Positions 49,601 through 63,207 of a stretch of 64,000 bases of DNA are shown here, one piece after another. The notes under the pieces are model-generated. The model did no database searches. It was not told the DNA's origin and saw only the letters and a program-made list of their open reading frames with translations. The stretch is taken from positions 620,001 through 684,000 of the forward strand of contig BTRK01000001.1 in the NCBI GenBank assembly GCA_036245805.1, read 5' to 3'. Both the position numbers and the translations under genes were made by a program. Origin of the DNA: Pristionchus mayeri (lineage: Eukaryota > Nematoda > Chromadorea > Rhabditida > Neodiplogasteridae). Numbering within the stretch: position 1 is the stretch's first letter; every line of letters begins with the position of its first letter.

Positions 49601-52600
49601 AATCTCGCAATTTTCATGTTGTTGGTGTATGTTTCACGAAATGAATAACGACAACAGGTTAAGAGCTCTTACAATTTCAGACCATCTCTCAGCCGAAAAC
49701 TAAAATCACGAACCGTTCCCTCTGCCTCCTCTCCTGCTGCTTTCTCTCCAGATCCGTCAACTCATTGGTCTTGGCCGCGAGTTCGGCCAACTCTCTCTCC
49801 CTCGCCAGTTCCCTCTCTCTATGGTAACGACGCTCGTTGGCGATCTTATCCATAGCAGCGATGCGATCGCGCTCCTTAGGGAATCAATTAGTCAATCATT
49901 GATCAAATTAATTCAATGGTCATGGAGCCCATTCTAAAAGTTATGGCATATTGTATCCTGATTACGGTCCTGAGACTACATATCACAGAATGAAGTCTTC
50001 TTCCTCAGTGTGAGAATCCCAAATTCTCACACTTGGTCTTGGATTTGGTCTTTCATAACCAATAATCGTTACCTTCGCCTCCTCGATCTGTCTCTGTCTC
50101 TCCCTCTCCATGGCCTCTCTCCTCTCCTTCTCCCTCCTCTCTCTCTCTCGTCTCTCTTCCTCCTGTCTCTCCCACTCTCTTCTCTCGTCATCAAGTCGCT
50201 CCTTCTCACGGGCTGCAGCAGCGCGACGCTGAGCATCGATCAGCTCCTGGAATCATTGGTCTTAGTCTCATATCTTTGCCCTACATGATCAAATGAATGC
50301 ATATTAGGGATCATTTCGTCTTTTCTTTCTACTCTCTTGGAGATGGTTTAGAAAGTTATGACTATCTTCATTTTTTCGCCAGCCTGACCTTTGAGTGAGC
50401 ACGCAGAATGAAGAGACCCAGTTTTTGCAAGAATATCCGAAGTTCGAATAACAGGTAAAGTACTCAATGGAAGATCTGATTACCTGCTCCCTCCTCTCCT
50501 CCTCCTTTCTCTCCCTCTCTCTTCTCTCGTACTCCTGCCTCTCCCATTCGCGTCGCTCCTGCTCGGCGCGCAGTTGCTCCAGGCGGTTCTGAATGGATTG
50601 GATGGATAAACTATGCACACTCATCAGAGTTCTTAATTCTCTGCACTCTTTTGCGACTCTTCAGTTTTTTCTTGACGTATCCTTAGCCCAATGCCCTAGA
50701 CCCAACCTTAGACCCTAGACATTATTATAGACGATCCCTAGACCCAGCCCATCCTCACCTTCTCCTCCTGTTCCTGCTGCCTTCTCAGTCTCTCCTTCTC
50801 TTCCAATTCGCGTCTCTTCTGCTCGAGAATCGCCGCCTCTCGCGCCTCTTCGGCACTGCAATGGATGAGTTTCAATTATATCACAAGACAAGTGGGCCCA
50901 CGCGAAATCAATAGAGAGAACGGATAAATCATTGCCAATAAAAGAATGTCTTTAGGACTGCAATTATTGAGTTTCACTCAGGGTATGAAACAAGAATGAC
51001 ATTGTAACATCAGTTGTTGGCCTTACTTTACTTCTCAAAAAATATTACGATCCAAATACCCCCCCCCCCCCGTAAACCCTTTTTGCATTTTTTTCCAATT
51101 TTGGAATGAGTTTCATTCAAATCATGAGAACCACGCATAACTGAGCAATTAATTTGAGTTTTAGAGGAAGCGAAAAACAATCCATCAAAGACCATCGCAA
51201 GTCAAGCGTCATATTTCGAGATCGCTACCCACCGTCTCCTTCTCTCCCTCTCTTCGTCCTCGATTCGCTCTCGCTCCCTCTCGGCGGCTTCCCTTTGAGC
51301 GATAGCGAGCAATTCCCTCTCGCGGATCTCCAGTTCTCTGCGCTCCCTGAAATTTTGAATTGGGATTGTATAACAATTAATTACCATTTATATTCATCGT
51401 GATCTCATCGGTCCGATCAGCCACCACACTAATTGGAGTTCATAGTAAAATTACAGGGCGTGGAGAATGAGCAGGGACTCTCTTTCATTCCCACACTCTC
51501 TCATTTTACAATGAGCTCCAATTAGTATGGCGGCAGTATGAGAGCACTCAGAATGAATAGATGTCATAATTGCAAAAGTTCGGATGATCACTGTCTGATG
51601 ATAACCAAAAAGGTCGTCATCCGACCATCCGATGGTGATCATCCGACCTAGTGTTATCGTCAAACAACAGATGCAATCGAATATCAAATAAGCGCACCTC
51701 TCAAGTCTCTCCAACTCCTCTCTCTCCTTCTTCAGCCTCTCTGCCTCTTCCCTCTCTCGTTCCTTCTCTCTTCTCTCCTTCTCCAGTTTCTCCTTCTTGA
51801 TGCGCTCGATTCGCTCGATCTCGATGCGTTCACTGAAAAGAGACAATCTAAAGTGATCTTTACACAACTCTATCCCAGAAATGATTTCACAATATTTCCC
51901 TTTTCTGCTCTGGTTAGATCGTTCATATGGAGAATGACAAGAGTCTGGCGAATTCAGTCCTATGTTTAAGGAGAAGTTAGATGTACCGTTCTTACCGTTC
52001 GATGCGCTCCCTCTCGAGTCGCTCCCACTCCAGTCTCTCCCTCTCCTTCTTCTCCCTTTCTAGTCTCTCCCTCTCCAATCGCTCCTTCTCCAGCTGGATT
52101 CGCTCACGCTCTCGCGCCTCTTCGGCGAGACGCTCGCGCTCCAGACGCTCCTGGAGAGATCAGGGATCAAAGATCAAAGATCAGCGAAGAATCGATTCGC
52201 TTTTCAAGGAATTTCACTGTACAATTAACTAGAGTTTAAAATTCTGTCCACGGTCTATTCATTTCCTACATTCTCTCGAACGGTTGAGTATAGAGTGTGT
52301 GTATAAAATGAAGAATTTGTTAAACATTGAAATAGACTCACTCTCTCGATCTGTCTTCTCCTATCGAGGTCGGCGTTCTCGAGTGCTCTCCTCTCTGCTT
52401 CTCGTCGCTCCCATTCCTCACGTCTAGCGCGCTCGAGCAGTTCACGATCGCTGGAATTTACAACATAGGATTTAATGTCTGCTTGTAAAGATAATATCCC
52501 TTAAAATCCATTACGTTTGCTGATATTCACAGAATGGCATAAATTATGTTTGTTGCTCCCCATTTGTTCAACCATGTTTATTCCCATTTTCTATTATTGG

Positions 52601-55600
52601 AATGGATGAGTTTCACCCGTATTATTAAAACGGCAAATCAGGGTTAATTTGATCGGTGCTACATCCGCAGGAAAAATACCATTCAACAAATCAATCACTA
52701 TCCCTTCCTTTCCTAAAGATGAATATTTGGATAAAAATTACTATATAAGTTATCGTCTGTGTACTTTGGATGTTCTCTCACTTTCGCTGATCCTGCGAGA
52801 AAGTGTGTAAAAGGAGGACAGTCAGGCCATTACTCGAAATGACAGTTACTCACTGTCTGTCTCTCTCGAGCCTCTCCAGCTCGGCCTTCTCTCTCTCGTG
52901 GGTTTTCATCTCGAAGTCGCGGTCCTTCAGCTCTCGGTCTCTGAAAATTTCTACTTTACAATTCTATCTTTCGTATTTGCAGCAACTATCTCCGCTCATT
53001 CACGATTTGTCTTCACCTCATTATCGAAAATCAAACACATTATTTAGTCGAACATGGAATGGTTCTTCGCAATCACATTGAGTAATTACGCGACATCGAT
53101 TTTCTACTCAGCCTCAGATTACACTGACCTTCTCAACTTGTCCTGGAACTCTCTATCGATTCTCTCGAAGTCCCTCCTCAACTCGTCGTCTCTTCTCCTT
53201 CTCATGTCGTCTTCCTCTAGACGACGTCGCTCTCTGTCCTCGTGAATGCGTCGTTCCTCTTCCTGTTAATTAATGTCTGATGTCTGAACTTTGATCTCAA
53301 TCTGATTTCCGGCTTGACCGATTTTCAATTCTATTCAATTAGGGAACAAGAACTGATCATATTTTTCGTTGAATGAAATGATACATAAATTAATATTTTC
53401 TGATCTCTTCAACCATTCAGAAATCCGTTCTGCATTAGATTATTTTGAACTAAAATGGCTACAGTTTCGAAATTGGGCAAAACATCCGGTGATTCAAAAC
53501 GTGATTCAAAATACTGACCTCTACGTCTCTCACTCGATTCACTCTGTACTCGACTTCTCTGATCTCCCGCGTGTCGTCAGCAGGGTTGTAGGTGATGTAT
53601 CTGCAGCATCACATGATAAAGAAACGCACATTTATGCAATTTTCTTATATTGTGACTAAACGTTTGATACCAGCCCATACCCATAACACAATAAGAAATG
53701 ACTTCTACTCGCCCACTGCAGTTTGAAACTGATAAGAAAATGTAATATTTGCACAGTTTGCTGAGTTATTTTGACTATGCGTTGGATACCAGCAATTACC
53801 CCATACAATAATTCGAAATTACTCCAACTCACGTAGTCATCTCAACAGTATGACAGGAGAATGGGGTGTACTAGCAGGAAGTTTACTCAGGTAACCGAAG
53901 GAGTGCGCAAAGGATGTTTGTGATCGACTCCAACTACCACACCACCCAAACCCCTCCCTCCCTCACGTTCTTGATTTCCCGCCCCTTCTCACTGAGTAAT
54001 AGATCGAATCGATTCTAATGACGGGAGAGGGGGAAATTGGCATGGGGATCTGAAGGTCACTCCCTTTTCAGATGGAATGTGCCCGCTGAGTCAATGGGAT
54101 GAACGCCTTGCTTAATGGTCTCGACTAGTGATGCCGAATCGGCGCGCGCTCTCCTCGTTTCACACGCTCTCTCGCACTTTCTGAGCGACTAGAGAGCTTG
54201 TGAAACGAGGAGAGCGCGTGCCGATTTGGCATCTGCCTCTCGATTTCTCGTTATTTTTGACTGAGCACAGGTCAGAAATAACTCAGTAACACGACATTGA
54301 ACTGTTTGCGTGTTCTTCTTGTGACATTCTTCTTGTGCAGAAAAAGTTCTAGCAAGCAAATAAGCGAACCGCTTTCTAACCTTAATCCATCGGAGATTTA
54401 CTAAATTTAACCATGCTCTGGTGGAATGCAACTAATGAAGAACACCGATCTATCATTTTCTCAGCTTTTCCGCTTGATAAGATAAATTTATTGATTGATT
54501 TTATTTCTTTGGTCTTACCTCTCGGGCGAGCTGGCTCTCAGCGGATTCGACAGCTGCTCGGTGCTCCTGGTGATGATGGTGCGCGTGAGCACCTGGATTA
54601 TTGATTTTTATCGCTTTGATCTGCCTTTTTTTCTTCAAAAATATCGGCAAAAACAGTCCAATTCTTCACAATTTTTACAGTTTTAAGCACACGAAGCTGT
54701 AGAGAGTGCGACACCTCACATCTTCGTTAGGGCGAAAGCGTCACTACTCCACACGCTCTCCATTCGGTTAGACAGACGAGAGAGCGTGCAAAACAAGGAG
54801 AGACAGACAGGATTACTCCCCCCTCACCTCTCTCCTGTAGTACTCGTCGTGCATGCTGTCGGGCGCGGAGAGGTCTCGGTGATGGTATGACGTCAGCGAG
54901 GCGGACGGGGGCGGCTGCACCGCGTACGCTTCTGAGGCGGCCGCGGACGGCGCGCGCAGCACCGGAATCTCGCGGACGGTAGACCGCGAGGGCGCGTGAG
55001 AATCCGAGTCCAGCAGGTCGTCGCGTGAGGAGTACGACTGCAATGAGGACACGCTTGGAGTTAGAAATGAAGAGGAGAGGGAGTTACTGATATTGAGGAG
55101 TTCACGATAATTGTTATGATTAGTTCGAGAAATGAGACCGTCTCGTCTTTTTTCTACACTCTTTCGCCACTTGAGAGTGATTCTAATGATTAGGAACGAG
55201 TGGCAACAATTAGTATAGTAACATAAATTATTCATCCTGTAGATGATGAATGGAGGTGGGTTATTGTGCGAAAGAAGTGTCCGTGCGGAAATTACGATGA
55301 TGTGGAGTGTTAACTCTGGAACGCGAGTAACATCCAACAACTATTTCCAGCACAACTCGATACTTTGGTGCACTAACTGCTAACGCTTTCTCTAACCAGT
55401 AAAATAGTGTCTTACTGAAGAGACCATCGGAATCTACAGGAGGCGATAAGCTGTGTGCAAGCTCGCGCGTCTCGTATTTGCCTTGCGCATAACACTCTCG
55501 CAAGCGATGTTTCGGGGGTGCCTGGAGATGGCGAGGGAGCACTCCTCATACTACGTACTATTTCTCAGCTCTGATCGAGGAAAGAGCGAACAAGATGAGG

Positions 55601-58600
55601 AGATCGAATGGTTGCTTCTCCCCCTGATTTTCGCTCGCTCTATCGCAGATGGCGAGGCGCTGACTAAGAGAATGTGATGTCAGCCCTTCGTCAGGAGGAG
55701 GAGAAGAAGGGATGGGGAATGCGCGACTAGTAGTTGAACACGCTGAGACAGAAGTTATTGAACTAGTGAAGTAGTCAAGTCGGTCCGACATATGAGAGAG
55801 CTCGAAAAATGAGGAGATATTTTGGGAAATGTAGCATCTCAAACTGTCAAGGGTACAGGAACAACAGTATTAAAACACACACGCAGAACAGGAACCACAC
55901 CGTTGTTGCATGCGGATCTCCCTCTGCGAATGGACTAACCCCCGCAGGGGTGCACATACAATGTATTCGCTCCCCTCTCTCTAACCCCACGGAGAGACAG
56001 AAGTAATCCCGTTTGCGCAGGTTGCACTACCTATCATATTTCTCGAGTAACTGCTGGCTAGGAATTGCTTATGAGCCCTCATAAGCTCCATGTAAGTCCA
56101 CCCAATCTACCTGCTGCTTTGAGTGTACGAAAGTACGATAATAAGTGTGATTGCGTCTCAGAACTCTGAAATGGGAATGCAAATCAGCATTCCATTGCAA
56201 CCACTTCTTCAACCTCTAGACTATAGTAGTTCAGAGAGTTCGCCGGGAGTTCACCGCGATTGTCTCTGTTTGCTAGAGGGTGGCACTAAGTTCCGTCCAC
56301 CTACCCACCCTCTCCCTCTCTCTACCTGGCAACAGCGTATGCAAATCGAGCGAGTGAGCGAGTGCTCGATAGTGCAACCGGAGAGACGATCAAACAATGG
56401 AACCTCCCGGGAGGGTTCAGCCCCCAAGCTGCCCGCGAGTACGAGTGAAACGATCAATGCGCCATGAATACTAAGAAATTGGCAACTTCACGCGGATTGA
56501 GGCGATAGTGAAACCGCTAAGTCGCTGGCTTTCCAACACTAACTCACACACACACACGCTCGTCACACCGCCTGGTCACTGCTCGCGTCGCCCCTTGAAA
56601 GTGAATTCGAACAGGTCCTATTCACGCGGCTCTCCTCGAAATGCGTGATCTCTCGCCTGATCTTTGCCCTGTCTGCATCTCTCCTCATTACGCCTGATCC
56701 CTGGCTCGCATTCCGCACAAACGCCATAATCGCAGGGTATTGGGGACTCGGCAAGGTCATCGAGCGCAAGAGAGAGATCATCTCAGGAGGACGTATTGAT
56801 CCGCCGCCTGGGGGTTCAGGAGCGCAATTAGAGGCGCTTATTCTGAATAACAGTGCAACATTCGGGAAATTATCTTCGATCAAAAGAGGGTGCTGGAGAC
56901 GATTACCCGAATATCGATAAAAAACAGAGACCCGGAAGAGCGCAAGTCACATGCGTGGTATCATGGGTGAAGTACGGAAAAAGCTCGAGCGCAGAGGGAA
57001 GAAGTGAGGGCTACAGAAGGAAATGCACACACACAGACACAGATGCTATCGCTTTCAGGTGAGTCTCCTCTCTCCTCCTGAGGAATCGTCTGACTCTCTC
57101 CAAACCACACGCTCTCTCGTCGATCAGAGTGAGCTAGAGAGTGTATGATATGGAGAGAGCGAGACCAGTGCTCCGCCGCCTCCAGCTCATGCGCGCCATT
57201 GAATGGAAAGAGGGAAGAGGAGGAGGAGGGGATTGGAGCAGGAAAACCAGAGAAGCTATCGGTGTGGTCACTACGCAGGACGAAGAGGGTGAGGGATGGT
57301 GTACTGGATACTGCTAGATACTACTGCCGGCATCCGTGGAAATACGAGATGCTGTTGAATATTGATTGCGCGTTATAGCACTGTACTGACTACTAAAGGT
57401 CACGTGCCGAGAGACCGCGGAAGAATGAAATACATGCACCATTCAGACAACCATCTCGATACCGGCAACGGATATCGGAGCCGCCCGCCCGCTATAGGCC
57501 GAATGAGCTAATTGATACCCGGCGCAATTAGCAGGGCGGGTGGAGGGAAAGGGCGAGAGCGGAGGGAGCTTATTGTCCTTGCAGTCCCCCTAGGGGGGGG
57601 GGGGGGCGAGAGACAGGTAAACATGGCCTGCATGGAACAGAGATCGAGTAGAGAGGGGAGGGATACTAGTAACAGAGTGAGCTAGCGCTTGATGAACTTC
57701 ATACAGTATGCTAATGATACATGGAGGTATATGAATGTGTGTTAGAGCAGGTTTAATTGGTAGTGAAGTAACGAAAGCAACATGAAAATCCTATGTGGCA
57801 TGCTAAAGCACCCACCTTGCTGCTTCCCGGAGCTGCGCTGTACGAGGTGTAGATGGGGATGGAGGTGGAGAGGGGCTGCGGGGGAGGCGCCATCGGGGGC
57901 GGAGATGACATGCCCTGATCTGAAAAAACGGATATTAGCCCCGTCTTAAAGCGGCCGAAACCGTCCCAAAGAAGGGCTTAGCGCCCCGCGACGCGAGCTA
58001 AGTCGTTTAGGAATCAAGAAGTGTGAGAGGAGAGGAGTGAGTGAAACGGGAAACGCATTGCAAGATATTTCTGAAGAGCGCGTCAATGAACAAAAAGAAC
58101 TATAAATGCGAGAGTAAGCTGTTCCCTGAATCAGGCAAGTCTAAACGAAGTTTGTAGTCGGCAATAAGGAAACGGGATCAAGAAAGCAGCTATCTAGCCA
58201 ATTTTCTCTATATTTCAGGAGTAAAGAGGGAGAGATAGAGAGTGCAAAAGGGGAAGGGCTTCCTCATCCCGAAATAGGGAACAGGGGCCCTGATTCGGTT
58301 GGCCAGCAACCGCGAGAGGGGCAGACAAAGAGTAAACAGCGAGTAAGGACGAAGCTCAGCGAGGAGAAGAGGGATGCAACTCCCTCTCCTCCCTTCCTGC
58401 CACCCTCTCCCTCTTACTGTTTGATGTTAGGAATGCCTCGCTATCCCCGCGCCGCCGTCCCTCCTCCTCAAGGTTGCTCCCATCTTGGGATTGGGGAGGG
58501 AACGTGATCAGATAAGTTGGAGGCGCAGGAGGAGGAAGAGAAAAGAAGATGATGGGGCTGACATGATCTCACTTTCGTCGGTTCTTTCGCTCTCTTGTTC

Positions 58601-61600
58601 TCTCTGGAACGAAACTTCCTGGAAAGAACTCCAGGACGCTGATTTTGGTTAGATCTGGGCACATTCTCACATAGACGCGCTCACTGCTAGGAGCATTATT
58701 CAGCCGAATGGGGTGTGGCGAATTGGTGTGTGTGTGTTGGGGGCTAGTTTCGCGGCGCCTAGGACTGATTCGAATTGAGGTGGTAAACACGCGCTTGCAA
58801 AGACAAGAAATGACGAAGATTGGGTTGAACCGAGTCATAACACTGATTCACTGATATGCTCTCGCAGAGGGGGGAATAGAGAAGGCAAATCAACATGGGC
58901 AGTGAGTGCGACGGCGCAAAAAATCATGAGCATGTGTAAGTGCACTTGTGTGGACAAGTGAGAGAGGGGGGATGAAATGAGAATGGGGAGCGGAGAGCGG
59001 CGAAGAGATGGAGAGGGAGAGGTTGGGAGTGAGTTGAAACGAGAAGAAGAAGAAGAAGCCAAACAGATCCCATCCCTGTTGTGTCCTCCTTCTTCAGATC
59101 AACACCCAAATGGACGAACGGAGAAGTGTACAGTGATACAATGGAGGAATGGTGGAAGAGGAAGAGGGAATGATTCATGCCGCGGTGTGCTGTCGATTCT
59201 CTTCCACTCGGGATGATTGGACCCTTTCGAGAGTCGCGAGCAATGGTCTGACTATCGACGTTGAGTAGTTGATCGTGTAGGTTAGAGCAAGCGAGAGAGC
59301 GCGTGATTTCGAGAGAGTCAGACGCTTAGAGTCGCGCTCACGTTATCAGTATGAGAGAAGCAATGCTCTCCTCAATTTACATACTCTAGAAGGTTAGAAA
59401 AGGCTAGACAGTGTGTAAAATGAAGAGAGCGATTACTCTGGGAGAGCGGTGCGGGAGAAGCTGTGATTGCTCTCTCTTCATTCACTAGTATCTTTGGATC
59501 CACCTGTGCGACGAGATAGTGTGTGAATTGGAGAGAGCAATCTCGAATCCACAGGGTGGACCGCACCAGATTGGGAGAGACGTGCCAGGTGCAAAGAGGA
59601 AGAGGAAGCAATGAAGAGGTAGAGAGAAACCCCAGACGCCGAGTCATGATTCGTTATGTTAATGGACCAGATAATATTACCGTTCCGCTCGTCCTTTGCT
59701 GTGTTCATTCGGCTCTTCGCGGAGTCCGAGTAGATTTGGCCTGAAACGGGGGAATAAAATCAGTTTTCGATCGATCATCTTACCGTATCGAGCTACCCGC
59801 TGCATCGATCGATCCACATCTACATCCACGGAGGGAGGCGGAGGAGGAGGAGGAGCGGGTCTGAAAGAACGAAAACTTCTCAATCAAATTTAGGTGTCCA
59901 TGAAGTGTTAGAGCTAATCCTGTTATTGTTTAGCTTAAGCACACCATTCTCTTTTTAAAATCTAAATGAATACAATGAGAAAGAAAGTATTCTCCGAATG
60001 GACGATCGAATATTGTTGTACGATACAGTCACAAGATCGGCGCGTTTTGCGTCATATTTCATGTTCAAGATGTGAAAATACAAGGCGATTTTTCATCCTC
60101 AACCATCCTTTGATGATGAAAAGCTTAGAGATTTTCAGAATTATTATAATGTTTTTCACCTCACAATGGAATTCAAATCATTGGCCTATGAAACGTTGAA
60201 GAGCTTATATCGTATTTGAAACACAACCAAGCATAGACAATGGAATGATAAGTGACCTCAGCGTGATGCTCGCATGGCTGGTCTCCAGCGGCGTGGAGGT
60301 CATTCCCGGAGGGGGAGGAGGCAGATCGGGAGGGGGAGAGGAGTCCCGACGCTCGCGCACCCTGCAATTATTGATTAGTTGAAATTATTGATTAGTTAAT
60401 GTAGCTTCGTTAAGTTGTCCTTTGCCTAGGAATATTAACAAATTAAACGAAGGACAGTCATTTCCTCCATCGTTGATTTTGCATTCAGCGTTGAACTCAT
60501 AATAATGATCTTTGTCTTATTATGAAGTCAACTAAAGCGTGTTTCGATAGTAGAACGCACTCGGTTTTTCTCCGTTCTCTGCTACGAGAAAAACGCGAGG
60601 ACGCTAGAAGAGAGCGGGCAGTCTAATAGGGTAATTCGATGGTTATCGCGAACTGGTCAACAACACGAGTGAGGAATGCGCTCTACTCTCCCACTAAATT
60701 TGCCCATTGCCTGCCCGAAATGGCCATTGGGAGACGGTTTCGATCCGCCGCTCGATAGCTTTGATTGTTTCGACCGAGCAATGCAACCGAACGGGAATGG
60801 AATAGCCACTTGAGAAAGCAACCAAAAAATGTGGAAACCAATTTTGATTGAATAGTAGTGACTGTCACAGATTTAATATAAAAATAAATTTCGAAAAACC
60901 TGAAAAACACACGTTTTATTCTGCTCCATGCTCTTCTCCACAATCGCTGTCTCGTCGATCGGATTCGAGGTTATCGATTGGTCGAGAACTGCAACATGAC
61001 GTTGATTGGCAAGCTGAATCACTGACATTTGCAGTTGAAAGAGCGTTCCAGATTGGAATGAGTCGGAGATTAAATACGCTGATTGAAATGCCGCTTTTTT
61101 TCTCGCTCTGGCACTGCGAGTTCAATCATGCGAGGGTGAATATCGTGAAAACTGGAGTTCGAAATTCGGTCCGTCATATCTTCACTTTACATTAATGCAT
61201 AGAATTAGGAGACCGTGGTATTGTTGCTCGTACTCTACTAGAGGACATCTCTTAGCCCCCTTGTCGATCTAGAGAGAGGGCCTAGAGAGTGTGATCGTTG
61301 ATCTTACTTACTCGAATCTCTGCTCTCGTTGAGCACGAGGGACACGGAGTCGAGCGAACGAGCGTCCTCCCTTAAATATTTTAAATTTACTAAGGTTAAT
61401 TAGATTCTAAATCTGGTTCAAACTTTAAGGTGATATCATTTTGCTCTGGGGTTCTCTAGTCCGTAAATATGTTTCACAACATAATTATAATTCAACTCTA
61501 GTAATAATGTTAATCAGTATAGGTCATGCTTTGACAATATAATAAATTACTCTTCTAATCGCAATATGTGATTACAAACACAAGGAAATGACCAGGAACG

Positions 61601-63207
61601 AGGCCCTAACGGAACACGGGGGAAATCCGAGAAGAAAGGGCGCGATAGATTGAATGAGAGAGGACGATGATGACCGGATTGCGAACTGGTAGTGATCGCC
61701 CGAGTAAGAGAGGATCAAGGACAGGGAGAGAGGCGAGAGGAGGGAACGGATATGGGGCCAGGCCTCTCTCTTGGCCGGTAAATCACAACATTTTGATAGT
61801 TCATCCGAGAAAAAGTGCGAATTTGACAAAGGAAATTTCCATAGTCAGACGTAGAGGGAAGACTAGAATTAAAGAACACGAAATTGAAATCAGTGTAGTT
61901 CATTTTGAAAACTGCTCAGTTTGTGCATCACAACAGCGCACTATAGTCTGAGGCAGGGGGGGGGGGGGCTGGTAGGAAGGAATGCTGAGGGAGGAAGGAG
62001 AGATGGCAGATAAGACAGGCCAAGGACAGGAGGGTTTGAGAGGGAGAGGGAAGAGGGGTGTTTCAAATCAGATCTTGTGTGAGACTCAGCGGATACAACG
62101 GAGATTAGGCGCAGATTTTAAGCGTTTCCGGTTCAACTTTGTCGATCAATATACGCGCGTTCGGTAGTGACCACAAGAAGAAGAAAGGAGGGGTTATTGA
62201 GGACAGCCCCTCTCTCAACTATGTGATTGGGGCTATAAATGGGAACGAGCGGTGCGCATGATTGGGGCTCTCCTCTATGTGCGTGCTCTCTCGCTCGTTC
62301 TGACCGACGAGAGAGCGTGCGAAAGAGAGAGAGAGAGTGCGTGATCATTACCTTCTACAGAGTGGCTGTTTGCAGCGGCGCACCTTTCGATAGGGCAGGA
62401 GGGGAAAGGGCGCAAGCGAGTATTTGACTTCGGCAAAGTAGTGAACATGCTTATTAGAAAATCAAAATTAAAATAGTTTGATTTTATTTTTTGCTCATCT
62501 TCAGCGGCCTCTAATCGATTATCGTCCCTAGCCTTTGCGCAAATATTATATTCGAAACATAGCCGTTATTCACAGAATCGAGATAATTTCGACTGAATAA
62601 TATGCTTCAACACTGATACTTGAGCAAAGGCGAGCGTGAAGAATCAATGTGTGGCGTATCTCTCGTGGAAGCAAAAAAATATCATTAATGATTCAGAAAT
62701 TTGAATTCGAAAATGCGAAATTCAGGAGAAGTGCGTGGAATTATGTGTTGCCATCGCGTGAAACGAGTGGTCAACACATCGATAAGAGGGGGGTGACAAC
62801 AGGCAAGCGGCGCAGCGGGAGCGAATTTGAATGGGCAAACACGCCAATCGGAATTGCCTTGAAATTGCCATCTGGAGACCTTACTCAATGAGTTTGCCAA
62901 TAGATCATTAAATTATGCCACGCAATGCAATGCGCAAAGATCGTAAAGCTGAGGCTCTCATTGTTAGTGACATAGATTAATGAAAATATGTAAACACATT
63001 AAGGTCAAAGATTAAAGATCAGCTCACATGGGGGTCGGGCGCGTGCTCTCGTAGACGAGCTCCTCCGTGGTGTCACGATCCGCGTCGTTGTGTGGGAGAG
63101 ATGACTGAAATGGGCTAATTAGCTTAACTAGTAACTTATTATTTCTAATTAATAAATCGATAAACCTGTTGCGTCAATGCAAAACTGTTCCGATCGTTGT
63201 ACGGCAT
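39148..63207 (-). CDS. ajm-1: AJM-1-like apical junction protein, ~40 exons
   Basis: Exons chain in phase from ATG at 63,207 ([14 protein letters not shown], 63,207-63,166) through 63,104-63,028, ~61,375-61,316, 60,365-60,255, 59,865-59,785, 59,741-59,683, 57,922-57,818, 55,039-54,828, 54,600-54,519, ~53,874-53,837, 53,600-53,519, then Glu/Arg coiled-coil exons 53,262-49,064, tail exons 48,777-44,210, and a C-terminal domain 43,912-39,148 ending in TAA. Order: Pro-rich N-terminus; ~600-residue coiled coil (repeats like [19 protein letters not shown]); disordered Ser/Tyr/Arg-rich region; folded domain ([17 protein letters not shown]..., [20 protein letters not shown]) with MYND-like finger. 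This matches my memory of nematode AJM-1, a coiled-coil scaffold of epithelial apical junctions. The junction between exons 48,529-48,292 and ~47,560 is unresolved; another exon may lie there. Confidence 0.62.
40465..41306. mobile_element. Inverted-repeat element with ~345-bp arms
   Basis: ACGGGTGTTGAAACAAACTA at 40,465 is mirrored at 41,306. Arms match over ~345 bp around a ~145-bp centre (about 40,812-40,956). It lies in the intron that splits the zinc finger. No coding capacity; ORFs are mirrored. Confidence 0.7.
41845..41968. repeat. CTCTCTCG hairpin family copy
   Basis: Arms TGGCAAATGGGCGC...CTCCTCATTTCGTGTGCTCTCTCG and mirror; closest to the copy at 54,125. Confidence 0.6.
42815..42915. 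repeat. Short tandem repeat CTAGTCGGTC
   Basis: Irregular runs of CTAGTCG, CTAGTCGGTC and CGCCTAGTCG. One of the resulting AG dinucleotides appears to serve as splice acceptor for the exon ending at 42,594. Confidence 0.6.
43128..43345 (+). mobile_element. Possible second tRNA-derived SINE (degenerate)
   Basis: TGTGGTTCAGTGGACAG near 43,130 resembles a tRNA A box; the expected B box about 45 bp on (GGTCTCTGGCTCC) is poor. It lies in an intron. Confidence 0.3.
43610..43636. repeat. TC microsatellite
   Basis: An uninterrupted CT dinucleotide run in an intron of the AJM-1-like gene. Confidence 0.7.
44045..44118. repeat. CTCTCTCG hairpin family copy
   Basis: Arms TCTTAATTCTGCGTACTCTCTC mirrored around a loop near 44,075-44,088. 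Confidence 0.55.
49064..53262 (-). other. Coiled-coil exon block of the AJM-1-like gene
   Basis: Twelve consecutive exons (53,262-53,131; 52,945-52,852; 52,452-52,346; 52,153-51,997; 51,836-51,699; 51,348-51,234; 50,857-50,759; 50,588-50,486; 50,247-50,074; ~49,877-49,717; 49,551-49,439; 49,163-49,064) encode uninterrupted Glu/Arg/Lys-rich helix. Phases agree at every junction. This is the likely dimerisation rod. Confidence 0.65.
54125..54238. repeat. CTCTCTCG hairpin family copy
   Basis: A ~50-bp arm (GATGCCGAATCGGCGCGCGC then CTCCTCGTTTCACACGCTCTC) is mirrored with very few mismatches; among the best preserved copies. Confidence 0.68.
54735..54812. repeat. CTCTCTCG hairpin family copy
   Basis: Arms around CACACGCTCTC and GAGAGAGCGTGC, in the intron before the exon at 54,600. 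Confidence 0.6.
55040..57817. other. Long intron of the AJM-1-like gene
   Basis: 2.8 kb between two in-phase exons. Several ORFs occur but none shows family motifs or fits the flanking phases. Contains the hairpin at 57,078 and a G-run at about 57,593-57,606. Confidence 0.5.
57078..57172. repeat. CTCTCTCG hairpin family copy
   Basis: GTCTGACTCTCTCC, CACACGCTCTCTCGTCG and mirrored right arm; near twin of 36,525-36,612 although 20 kb away in another gene. Confidence 0.65.
59236..59326. repeat. CTCTCTCG hairpin family copy (diverged)
   Basis: Starts TGGTCTGACTATCG and ends CGAGAGAGTCAGACGC. Two more diverged copies follow at about 59,365-59,445 and 59,465-59,552. Confidence 0.55.
62262..62343. 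repeat. CTCTCTCG hairpin family copy
   Basis: GTGCGTGCTCTCTCGCTCG and CGACGAGAGAGCGTGCG are complementary around a short loop. Confidence 0.6.

Noticed and set aside
56123..57062. Several 70-114-residue ORFs in the long intron
   Set aside because: No motifs, conflicting strands, and none in phase with the flanking exons.
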